Source of the DNA: Microglena sp. YARC
Lineage: Eukaryota; Chlorophyta; Chlorophyceae; Chlamydomonadales; Chlamydomonadaceae
DNA: 64,000 nt
Assembly: GCA_022414725.1 (NCBI GenBank)
Contig: CM039462.1
Coordinates: 44,702,945-44,766,944 of the forward strand
Direction: 5' to 3'
The notes beneath the pieces are model-generated. The model was not told where the DNA came from and ran no database searches. It worked only from the letters and a program-made list of their open reading frames with translations. A program made the position numbers and the translations under genes. Below are positions 1-13,100 of this stretch, one piece after another (the stretch's first letter is position 1; each line of letters starts with the position of its first letter).

Positions 1-3000
1 GACCACACATGGGATTCCACCTAGTACTGATCAAGATCCCCAGGCTAGTGACCACACATGGGATTCCACCTAGTACTGATCAAGATCCCCAGGCTAGTGA
101 CCACACATGGGATTCCACCTAGTACTGATCAAGATCCCCAGGCTAGTGACCACACATGGGATTCCACCTAGTACTGATCAAGATCCCCAGGCTAGTGACC
201 ACACATGGGATTCCACCTAGTACTGATCAAGATCCCCAGGCTAGTGACCACACATGGGATTCCACCTAGTACTGATCAAGATCCCCAGGCTAGTGACCAC
301 ACATGGGATTCCACCTAGTACTGATCAAGATCCCCAGGCTAGTGACCACACATGGGATTCCACCTAGTACTGATCAAGATCCCCAGGCTAGTGACCACAC
401 ATGGGATTCCACCTAGTACTGATCAAGATCCCCAGGCTAGTGACCACACATGGGATTCCACCTAGTACTGATCAAGATCCCCAGGCTAGTGACCACACAT
501 GGGATTCCACCTAGTACTGATCAAGATCCCCAGGCTAGTGACCACACATGGGATTCCACCTAGTACTGATCAAGATCCCCAGGCTAGTGACCACACATGG
601 GATTCCACCTAGTACTGATCAAGATCCCCAGGCTAGTGACCACACATGGGATTCCACCTAGTACTGATCAAGATCCCCAGGCTAGTGACCACACATGGGA
701 TTCCACCTAGTACTGATCAAGATCCCCAGGCTAGTGACCACACATGGGATTCCACCTAGTACTGATCAAGATCCCCAGGCTAGTGACCACACATGGGATT
801 CCACCTAGTACTGATCAAGATCCCCAGGCTAGTGACCACACATGGGATTCCACCTAGTACTGATCAAGATCCCCAGGCTAGTGACCACACATGGGATTCC
901 ACCTAGTACTGATCAAGATCCCCAGGCTAGTGACCACACATGGGATTCCACCTAGTACTGATCAAGATCCCCAGGCTAGTGACCACACATGGGATTCCAC
1001 CTAGTACTGATCAAGATCCCCAGGCTAGTGACCACACATGGGATTCCACCTAGTACTGATCAAGATCCCCAGGCTAGTGACCACACATGGGATTCCACCT
1101 AGTACTGATCAAGATCCCCAGGCTAGTGACCACACATGGGATTCCACCTAGTACTGATCAAGATCCCCAGGCTAGTGACCACACATGGGATTCCACCTAG
1201 TACTGATCAAGATCCCCAGGCTAGTGACCACACATGGGATTCCACCTAGTACTGATCAAGATCCCCAGGCTAGTGACCACACATGGGATTCCACCTAGTA
1301 CTGATCAAGATCCCCAGGCTAGTGACCACACATGGGATTCCACCTAGTACTGATCAAGATCCCCAGGCTAGTGACCACACATGGGATTCCACCTAGTACT
1401 GATCAAGATCCCCAGGCTAGTGACCACACATGGGATTCCACCTAGTACTGATCAAGATCCCCAGGCTAGTGACCACACATGGGATTCCACCTAGTACTGA
1501 TCAAGATCCCCAGGCTAGTGACCACACATGGGATTCCACCTAGTACTGATCAAGATCCCCAGGCTAGTGACCACACATGGGATTCCACCTAGTACTGATC
1601 AAGATCCCCAGGCTAGTGACCACACATGGGATTCCACCTAGTACTGATCAAGATCCCCAGGCTAGTGACCACACATGGGATTCCACCTAGTACTGATCAA
1701 GATCCCCAGGCTAGTGACCACACATGGGATTCCACCTAGTACTGATCAAGATCCCCAGGCTAGTGACCACACATGGGATTCCACCTAGTACTGATCAAGA
1801 TCCCCAGGCTAGTGACCACACATGGGATTCCACCTAGTACTGATCAAGATCCCCAGGCTAGTGACCACACATGGGATTCCACCTAGTACTGATCAAGATC
1901 CCCAGGCTAGTGACCACACATGGGATTCCACCTAGTACTGATCAAGATCCCCAGGCTAGTGACCACACATGGGATTCCACCTAGTACTGATCAAGATCCC
2001 CAGGCTAGTGACCACACATGGGATTCCACCTAGTACTGATCAAGATCCCCAGGCTAGTGACCACACATGGGATTCCACCTAGTACTGATCAAGATCCCCA
2101 GGCTAGTGACCACACATGGGATTCCACCTAGTACTGATCAAGATCCCCAGGCTAGTGACCACACATGGGATTCCACCTAGTACTGATCAAGATCCCCAGG
2201 CTAGTGACCACACATGGGATTCCACCTAGTACTGATCAAGATCCCCAGGCTAGTGACCACACATGGGATTCCACCTAGTACTGATCAAGATCCCCAGGCT
2301 AGTGACCACACATGGGATTCCACCTAGTACTGATCAAGATCCCCAGGCTAGTGACCACACATGGGATTCCACCTAGTACTGATCAAGATCCCCAGGCTAG
2401 TGACCACACATGGGATTCCACCTAGTACTGATCAAGATCCCCAGGCTAGTGACCACACATGGGATTCCACCTAGTACTGATCAAGATCCCCAGGCTAGTG
2501 ACCACACATGGGATTCCACCTAGTACTGATCAAGATCCCCAGGCTAGTGACCACACATGGGATTCCACCTAGTACTGATCAAGATCCCCAGGCTAGTGAC
2601 CACACATGGGATTCCACCTAGTACTGATCAAGATCCCCAGGCTAGTGACCACACATGGGATTCCACCTAGTACTGATCAAGATCCCCAGGCTAGTGACCA
2701 CACATGGGATTCCACCTAGTACTGATCAAGATCCCCAGGCTAGTGACCACACATGGGATTCCACCTAGTACTGATCAAGATCCCCAGGCTAGTGACCACA
2801 CATGGGATTCCACCTAGTACTGATCAAGATCCCCAGGCTAGTGACCACACATGGGATTCCACCTAGTACTGATCAAGATCCCCAGGCTAGTGACCACACA
2901 TGGGATTCCACCTAGTACTGATCAAGATCCCCAGGCTAGTGACCACACATGGGATTCCACCTAGTACTGATCAAGATCCCCAGGCTAGTGACCACACATG

Positions 3001-6000
3001 GGATTCCACCTAGTACTGATCAAGATCCCCAGGCTAGTGACCACACATGGGATTCCACCTAGTACTGATCAAGATCCCAGGCTAGTGACCACACATGGGA
3101 TTCCACCTAGTACTGATCAAGATCCCCAGGCTAGTGACCACACATGGGATTCCACCTAGTACTGATCAAGATCCCCAGGCTAGTGACCACACATGGGATT
3201 CCACCTAGTACTGATCAAGATCCCCAGGCTAGTGACCACACATGGGATTCCACCTAGTACTGATCAAGATCCCCAGGCTAGTGACCACACATGGGATTCC
3301 ACCTAGTACTGATCAAGATCCCCAGGCTAGTGACCACACATGGGATTCCACCTAGTACTGATCAAGATCCCCAGGCTAGTGACCACACATGGGATTCCAC
3401 CTAGTACTGATCAAGATCCCCAGGCTAGTGACCACACATGGGATTCCACCTAGTACTGATCAAGATCCCCAGGCTAGTGACCACACATGGGATTCCACCT
3501 AGTACTGATCAAGATCCCCAGGCTAGTGACCACACATGGGATTCCACCTAGTACTGATCAAGATCCCCAGGCTAGTGACCACACATGGGATTCCACCTAG
3601 TACTGATCAAGATCCCCAGGCTAGTGACCACACATGGGATTCCACCTAGTACTGATCAAGATCCCCCAGGCTAGTGACCACACATGGGATTCCACCTAGT
3701 ACTGATCAAGATCCCCAGGCTAGTGACCACACATGGGATTCCACCTAGTACTGATCAAGATCCCCAGGCTAGTGACCACACATGGGATTCCACCTAGTAC
3801 TGATCAAGATCCCCAGGCTAGTGACCACACATGGGATTCCACCTAGTACTGATCAAGATCCCCAGGCTAGTGACCACACATGGGATTCCACCTAGTACTG
3901 ATCAAGATCCCCCAGGCTAGTGACCACACATGGGATTCCACCTAGTACTGATCAAGATCCCCAGGCTAGTGACCACACATGGGATTCCACCTAGTACTGA
4001 TCAAGATCCCCAGGCTAGTGACCACACATGGGATTCCACCTAGTACTGATCAAGATCCCCAGGCTAGTGACCACACATGGGATTCCACCTAGTACTGATC
4101 AAGATCCCCAGGCTAGTGACCACACATGGGATTCCACCTAGTACTGATCAAGATCCCCAGGCTAGTGACCACACATGGGATTCCACCTAGTACTGATCAA
4201 GATCCCCAGGCTAGTGACCACACATGGGATTCCACCTAGTACTGATCAAGATCCCCAGGCTAGTGACCACACATGGGATTCCACCTAGTACTGATCAAGA
4301 TCCCCAGGCTAGTGACCACACATGGGATTCCACCTAGTACTGATCAAGATCCCCAGGCTAGTGACCACACATGGGATTCCACCTAGTACTGATCAAGATC
4401 CCCAGGCTAGTGACCACACATGGGATTCCACCTAGTACTGATCAAGATCCCCAGGCTAGTGACCACACATGGGATTCCACCTAGTACTGATCAAGATCCC
4501 CAGGCTAGTGACCACACATGGGATTCCACCTAGTACTGATCAAGATCCCCAGGCTAGTGACCACACATGGGATTCCACCTAGTACTGATCAAGATCCCCA
4601 GGCTAGTGACCACACATGGGATTCCACCTAGTACTGATCAAGATCCCAGGCTAGTGACCACACATGGGATTCCACCTAGTACTGATCAAGATCCCCAGGC
4701 TAGTGACCACACATGGGATTCCACCTAGTACTGATCAAGATCCCCAGGCTAGTGACCACACATGGGATTCCACCTAGTACTGATTCAAGATCCCCAGGCT
4801 AGTGACCACACATGGGATTCCACCTAGTACTGATCAAGATCCCCAGGCTAGTGACCACACATGGGATTCCACCTAGTACTGATCAAGATCCCCAGGCTAG
4901 TGACCACACATGGGATTCCACCTAGTACTGATCAAGATCCCAGGCTAGTGACCACACATGGGATTCCACCTAGTACTGATCAAGATCCCCAGGCTAGTGA
5001 CCACACATGGGATTCCACCTAGTACTGATCAAGATCCCCAGGCTAGTGACCACACATGGGATTCCACCTAGTACTGATCAAGATCCCCAGGCTAGTGACC
5101 ACACATGGGATTCCACCTAGTACTGATCAAGATCCCCAGGCTAGTGACCACACATGGGATTCCACCTAGTACTGATCAAGATCCCCAGGCTAGTGACCAC
5201 ACATGGGATTCCACCTAGTACTGATCAAGATCCCAGGCTAGTGACCACACATGGGATTCCACCTAGTACTGATCAAGATCCCCAGGCTAGTGACCACACA
5301 TGGATTCCACCTAGTACTGATCAAGATCCCCAGGCTAGTGACCACACATGGGATTCCACCTAGTACTGATCAAGATCCCCAGGCTAGTGACCACACATGG
5401 GATTCCACCTAGTACTGATCAAGATCCCCAGGCTAGTGACCACACATGGGATTCCACCTAGTACTGATCAAGATCCCAGGCTAGTGACCACACATGGGAT
5501 TCCACCTAGTACTGATCAAGATCCCCAGGCTAGTGACCACACATGGGATTCCACCTAGTACTGATCAAGATCCCCAGGCTAGTGACCACACATGGGATTT
5601 CCACCTAGTACTGATCAAGATCCCCAGGCTAGTGACCACACATGGGATTCCACCTAGTACTGATCAAGATCCCCAGGCTAGTGACCACACATGGGATTCC
5701 ACCTAGTACTGATCAAGATCCCCAGGCTAGTGACCACACATGGGATTCCACCTAGTACTGATCAAGATCCCCAGGCTAGTGACCACACATGGGATTCCAC
5801 CTAGTACTGATCAAGATCCCCAGGCTAGTGACCACACATGGGATTCCACCTAGTACTGATCAAGATCCCCCAGGCTAGTGACCACACATGGGATTCCACC
5901 TAGTACTGATCAAGATCCCCAGGCTAGTGACCACACATGGGATTCCACCTAGTACTGATCAAGATCAGCTATGACCACACATGGGATTCCACCTAGTACT

Positions 6001-6460
6001 GATCAAGATCCCAGGCTAGTGACCACACATGGGATTCCACCTAGTACTGATCAAGATCCCCAGGCTAGTGACCACACATGGGATTCCACCTAGTACTGAT
6101 CAAGATCCCCAGGCTAGTGACCACACATGGGATTCCACCTAGTACTGATCAAAGATCCCCAGGCTAGTGACCACACATGGGATTCCACCTAGTACTGATC
6201 AACGATCCCCAGGCTAGTGACCACACATGGGATTCCACCTAGTACTGATCAAGATCCCCAGGCTAGTGACCACACATGGGATTCCACCTAGTACTGATCA
6301 AGATCCCCAGGCTAGTGACCACACATGGGATTCCACCTAGTACTATCTTACCACACATGGGATTCCACCTACTGATCATCCCCAGGCTATGACCACTGGG
6401 ATTCACCTAGTACTGAAAGGGGTGACCACACATGGCCACCTTGATCAAAGATCCCCAGCT
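1..6460 (+). repeat. 49-bp satellite array, forward orientation
   Basis: About 130 head-to-tail copies of a 49-bp unit that contains CCACACATGGGATTCC and TAGTACTGATCAAGATCC. Copies are nearly identical up to about 5.9 kb; the commonest change is one C more or less in the CCCC run (for example near 3075, 3665, 3910, 4645, 4930, 5230, 5475). From about 5.95 kb copies become irregular, and the last recognisable forward copies lie near 6350-6460. Open frames inside are only the repeat read through and are not genes. Confidence 0.97.
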
Positions 6461-9400
6461 GGTTTCACTGATTCCCCAAGGCTATCAATGCATCAGGTGG
6501 CACACGAGGAGCTAGTACTAGGTGGGCTTCAAGTTTTTTTCGTCAGGACCGGACCAAATGGGTGAATGAGGCTCCCGCCCCTTGAAGGGGTCCGCCGTGT
6601 GGGGTATGGGATGTCGTGTGAACAACATTCCTCAGCCTGGGGATCTTGATCATCTACATGGGTAGAATGCAGTACTATGGTCCATTCTCTCCGGTCTTTG
6701 TGTGGTCATTCCTGTTGGCTTCTAGCCTGGGGATCTTGATGATGAGCTCAGCTGATAACCCATTTGGGTCCAACTATGTGCGGATCTTTTATAAAGATCC
6801 TTACTTTCACACGATGATGAAATGATTCGTACACATTTTGTGTACTAGCAACGGATTCTTGTATACTAGTGGAATATGGTGGTACACTACCTGTAAATAA
6901 ATTACTTGATCAGTTCAGTACATTAATCGCCATTACGTGTTTCACAGTAAGGAGCCTGGGGTAACTAGCAGTGAGTGGAATCCCATGTGTGGTCACTAGC
7001 CTTGGGAATCTTTGTGTACGATCGTAGCTAGGTGGGGGTTGAAATCCCATGTGTGGTTCACTAGCATGGGGATTCTTGATCAGTACTCTAGGTGGAATCC
7101 ATGATTGGTCACTAGCTGGTTCAAACCATCGCTTACATATAAAACGGGGTCGCCCCATTCTGGGCGTGTTCGAATCTGCGCGGGCAAGTACTAGCTGGAT
7201 TCCAAACATGTGGTGGTCACTACCTGGGGCATCTTGTCATCGAATAAGTACCATCTGTGATCCAGTCAGAACTAGTGGGCTACAACTCGTACAAATAAAT
7301 CCCATGTTCTTCTAGATAACATGAAAAAATCTACCAGAATTGAAGTGGTCACACTGCGGGATCTGATCTAGTTAGGTGGAATAATCACATGTGGTGGTCA
7401 CTAGTGGTGGATCTTGATCAGTACTAGGTGGAATCCCATGTGTGGTCACTAGCGCTGGGGATCTTGATCCGAGTACTAGGTGAAATCCCATGTGCTGGGT
7501 CACTAGGCTTGGATCAGCCCTGGGGATCTTGATCAGTACTAGGTGGAATCCACATTGTGTGGTCGAGTAGCCTGGGATCTTGAATCAGTACTAGGTGGAA
7601 TCCCATGTGTGGTCACTAGCCCTGGGGATCTTGATCAGTACTAGGTGGAATCCCATGTGTGGTCACTAGCCGGGACGGATCACTAGCATGCTACTAGGTG
7701 GAATCCCCATGCTGTGGTCCTAGGGCCTGGGGATCCTGATCTAGTGGTGGATCCCATGTGCGCTCACTGCCTGGGGATCTTGATCATCAGTACTAGGTGG
7801 ATCCACTCATGTGTTCACTAGATTTGCCGTGGGAGGATCCTTGATCCCAGTACTAGGTGCGAATCCCATGTGTGTCACTAGCCGGGGCATATTCTTGATC
7901 AGTAAACTAGTGGAAACCATGGTGGTCACTACGCCCTGTGGGATACTTTGACGATTAACCCCTGTTTGAACTAGCCTGGGGATCTTTGAGTATCAGATAG
8001 GTGGCAATTAGGTGGTCAGCCTGGGATCTTGATCCAGTACTAGGTGGAATCCCATGTGTGGTCACTAGCACTGGGGATCTTGATCAGTACTAGGTGGAAT
8101 CCCATGTGTGGGTCACGCCCTAGCCTGGGATCTTGATCAATAGTACTAGGTGGAATCCCATGGTGTGGTCACTGGCTGGGTCTTTAGTAGTACGCGGATC
8201 TTTGATCCTAGTACTAGGTGGTAAATCCCATGTTGGCACTAGCATGGGGATTCTTGATCAGTACTAGGTGGAGTGTGATTCGTCCACTCTACCTGAGGAT
8301 CACTTTGATCAGTACTAGGTGGAATCATGTGTCATATGGGGATTCTTGAATCAGAGGGTATATGGACCTATGGTTGTCACTAGCTGGATCATTGATCAGT
8401 ACTAGGATGGAAATCCCAGATAGTGGTCACCCTAGGCCTGGGACTTGAATCATACTAGGTGGATCCATGTTGTGGGCATACCCTGGGATTTGATCTATAT
8501 TAGTGGAATCCATGTGTGGTCACTAGCATGGGAGATCTTGATCATACTAGGTGGAAACCCATGGTGGTCACTAGCACTGGGGATCTTGATCAGTACTAGG
8601 TTTGGTAATCCCATGTGTGGTCATAGCTGGGTGATCCTGTCTGAGTACTAGGTGGCGAATCCCATGGCGTGGTGTCCTAGCTGGGATTTGATCAGTATAC
8701 GGTGGGATCAGTACTAGCCCACCGGGTGATCAGTCTGGAGCCTGGGTCCTGGGATCTTGATGTCAGTACTACTAATCCTGGTGGATCTGAACTTAGCCTG
8801 GGATCATCATACTACGGTGGAATCCCATGTTGTCACTAGCCTGTCGGGATCTTTGGACTCAGATCAGTTTACACTAGGTGGAATTTACCATAGTGTGGTC
8901 TGCCGGCACTAGCTGGGATCACGAATCAGTACTTGTACATGGACTAGGCCATGTGTGGTCACTAGCCTGGGGATTCTTGATCAGTAACTGTGTGCTCGCG
9001 TCCTACCTGGTCACCAGACCTACTAGGTGGAATCATGTGGTGGTCACTCAGCCTGGGGATCGTGATCAGCCTCCTACTAGCCTGGGATCTTGATCAAGTA
9101 CTACCCATGTTAGGTCCTAGCTCCGGGGATTGATCGATAGATGAATCCCAATGGTGTACATGAGCCTGGTTCTTTGATCACAGTTACGTGGAGGTATGGT
9201 AACGATGTGGTGGTCATAGCTGGCATCTTGATCGTACTAGTCCTGTGGGGCCGTGGATCGTGATCAGTAGAGTGGATCCATGGTGTCTCACTTAGCCTGG
9301 GAGAATCCAGGATACCATGTGGGTCAAGCTGGGGTCTTGATATAGGTGGAGTGTTGGTGCCTGTGGGGTGGATCACAGAGCTGTAGCGTGGACCCATGTA

Positions 9401-10150
9401 GTGAATATCTTGATCAGTTACTAGGTGGAATCCCATGTGTGGGTCACTAGCCTGGGATCTTGATCTCAGGTGGAATCTAGCCTGGGGATGATCAGTCTAG
9501 GTGGAATCCATGTGTGGTCACTGCCTGTGTTGCAGGAGCTGGGGATCTTTGAATAGATAGCATGTGGTGGTCCACTAGATCTTGATCAGTCTACTGTGTG
9601 CTCTAGCCTGGGGATCTGATGTAGCTTTACCTAGGGGAATCCCAACCCATGTGTGAGCTCACTAGCCTGGCAGCCTGGTGATCTATGAGATCAGGTACTG
9701 AGCAGCTGCCCCTGGAGTGGGTCACTAAGGCCTGTTGCAAGTACTAGGTGGACATCCCATGTGGTGGTCACTAGCCTGGGGATCTTGATCATCAGTACTA
9801 GGTGGAATCCCAATGGTGTCACTAGCCTGGGGATCTTGATAGTACTAGGTGGCAATCCCATGTGTGTCACTAGCCTGGGGGATCTTGATCAGTACTACAG
9901 GTGGAATCGCCCATGTGTGGTCACTAGCTGGGGATCTTGATCAGGTACATAGGTGGAATTGTGTGGTCACTAGCCTGGGGAAAGTCTTGATCAAGAGTAC
10001 TGGTGGAATTCCCATGTGTGGTCATCAGTGGGGGAATGTTGGTGGAATAGTACAGGTGGAATCCCCATGGGTGTGGTCACTAGCCTGGGGACTTGATCAG
10101 TACTTCCATTGTGGTCACTAGCCTGGGGTCAGCACAGTAGGTTCCCTCCC
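6461..10150 (-). repeat. Degenerate, noisy centre of an inverted satellite
   Basis: The 49-bp unit reappears in reverse-complement orientation (core AGTACTAGGTGGAATCCCATG), first hinted at near 6511 and clear from about 6630. Copies here carry dense single-base insertions, deletions and short scrambled patches, unlike the clean arrays on both sides. Stretches such as 6530-6630, 6780-6960 and 7100-7300 do not match the unit. The error pattern looks like unpolished long-read sequence. No gene is seen. Confidence 0.8.
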
Positions 10151-13100
10151 ATGTGTGGTCACTAGCCTGGGGATCTTGATCAAGATACTAGGTGGAATCC
10201 ATGTGTGGTCAACTAGCCTGGGGATTGGATCAGTACTAGTTGGAATCCATGTGTGGTCACTTAGCCTGGGGATCTTGATCAGTACTAGGTGGAATCACCA
10301 TGTGTGGTCACTAGCCTGGGTGATCTTGATTGCAGTACTAGGTGGAATCCATGTGTGGTCACTAGCCTGGGGATCTTTGATCAGTACTAGGTGGAATCCC
10401 ATGTGTGGTCACTAGCCTGGATCTTGATCAGACTCAGGTGGATCATCCCATTGTGTGTAGTACAATAGCCTGGGGATCTTGATCAGTACTAGGTGGAATC
10501 CATGTGTGGTCACTAGCCTGGGGATCTTGATCAGTACTAGGTGAATCATGTGTTGTCACTAGCCTGGGGATCTTGATCAGTACTAGGTGGAATCCCATGT
10601 GTGGTCCTAGCCTGGGGATCTTGATCAGTACTAGGTGGAATCCCATGTGTGGTCACTAGCCTGGGATCTTGATCAAGTACTAGGTGGAATCCCATGGTGG
10701 TCACTAGCCTGGGGATTTGATCGAGTACTAGGTGGAATCCCATGTGTGGTCACTAGCCTGGGGATCTTGATCAGTACTAGGTGGAATCCATGTGTGGTGC
10801 ACTAGCCTGGGGATCTTGATCAGTACTAGGTGGAATCCCATGTGTGGTCACTAGCCTGGGGATCTTGATCAGTACTAGGTGGAATTCCCATGTGTGGGTC
10901 ACTAGCCTGGGGATCTTGATTTCAGTACTAGGTGGAATCCATGTGTGGTCACTAGCCCTTGATCAGATTACTAGGGGATCCTTGATCAGTACTAGTGGAA
11001 TCCCATGTGTGGTCACTAGCCTGGGGATCTTGATCAGTACTAGGTGGAATCCCATGTGTGGTCACTAGCCTGGGATCTTGATCAGTACTAGGGGGGAATC
11101 CCATGTGTGGTCACTAGCCTGGGGATCTTGATGTACTAGGTGGAATCCCATGTGTGGTCACTAGCCTGGGATCTTGATCAGTACTAGGTGGAATCCCATG
11201 TGTTGGTCACTAGCCTGGGGGATCTTGATCAGTACTAGGTGGAATCCCATGTGTGGTCACTAGCCTGGGGATCTTGATCAGTACTAGGTGGAATCCCATG
11301 TGTGGTCACTAGCCTGGGGATCTTGATCAGTACTAGGTGGTATCCCATGTGTGGTCACTAGCCTGGGGGGATCTTGATCAGTACTAGGTGGAATCCCATG
11401 TGTGGTCACTAGCCTGGGATCTTGATCAGTACTAGGTGGAATCCCATGTGTGGTCACTAGCCTGGGGATCTTGATCAGTACTAGGTGGAATCCCATGTGT
11501 GGTCACTAGCCTGGGGATTTGATCAGTACTAGGTGGAATCCCATGTGTGGTCACTAGCCTGGGGATCTTGATCAGTACTAGGTGGAATCCCATGTGTGGT
11601 CACTAGCCTGGGGATCTTGATCAGTACTAGGTGGAATCCCATGTGTGGTCACTAGCCTGGGGATCTTGATCAGTACTAGGTGGAATCCCATGTGTGGTCA
11701 CTAGCCTGGGGATCTTGATCAGTACTAGGTGGAATCCCATGTGTGGTCACTAGCCTGGGGATCTTGATCAGTACTAGGTGGAATCCCATGTGTGGTCACT
11801 AGCCTGGGGATCTTGATCAGTACTAGGTGGAATCCCATGTGTGGTCACTAGCCTGGGGATCTTGATCAGTACTAGGTGGAATCCCATGTGTGGTCACTAG
11901 CCTGGGGATCTTGATCAGTACTAGGTGGAATCCCATGTGTGGTCACTAGCCTGGGGATCTTGATCAGTACTAGGTGGAATCCCATGTGTGGTCACTAGCC
12001 TGGGGATCTTGATCAGTACTAGGTGGAATCCCATGTGTGGTCACTAGCCTGGGATCTTGATCCAGTACTAGGTGGAATCCCATGTGTGGTCACTAGCCTG
12101 GGGATCTTGATCAGATACTAGGTGGAATCCCATGTGTGGTCACTAGCCTGGGATCTGATCAGTACTAGGTGGAATCCCATGTGTGGTCACTAGCCTGGGG
12201 ATCTTGATCAGTACTAGGTGGAATCCCATGTGTGGTCACTAGCCTGGGGATCTTGATCAGTACTAGGTGGAATCCCATGTGTGGTCACTAGCCTGGGGAT
12301 CTTGATCAGTACTAGGTGGAATCCCATGTGTGGTCACTAGCCTGGGGATCTTGATCATGTACTAGGTGGAATCCCATGTGTGGTCACTAGCCTGGGGATC
12401 TTGATCAGTACTAGGTGGAATCCCATGTGTGGTCACTAGCCTGGGGATCTTGATCAGTACTAGGTGGAATCCCATGTGTGGTCACTAGCCTGGGGATCTT
12501 TGATCAGTACTAGGTGGAATCCCATGTGTGGTCACTAGCCTGGGGATCTTGATCAGTACTAGGTGGAATCCCATGTGTGGTCACTAGCCTGGGGATCTTG
12601 ATCAGTACTAGGTGGAATCCCATGTGTGGTCACTAGCCTGGGGATCTTGATCAGTACTAGGTGGAATCCCATGTGTGGTCACTAGCCTGGGGATCTTGAT
12701 CAGTACTAGGTGGAAATCCCATGTGTGGTCACTAGCCTGGGGATCTTGATCAGGTGGACTAGGTGGAATGGAATCCCATGTGTGGTCACTAGCCTGGGGA
12801 TCTTGATCAGTACTAGGTGGAATCCATGTGTGGTCACTAGCCTGGGGATCTTGATCAGTACTAGGTGGAATCCCATGTGTGGTCACTAGCCTGGGGATCT
12901 TGATCAGTACTAGGTGGAATCCCATGTGTGGTCACTAGCCTGGGGATCTTGATCAGTACTAGGTGGAATCCCATGTGTGGTCACTAGCCTGGGGATCTTG
13001 ATCAGTACTAGGTGGAATCCCATGTGTGGTCACTAGCCTGGGGATCTTGATCAGTACTAGGTGGAATCCATGTGTGGTCACTAGCCTGGGGATCTTGATC

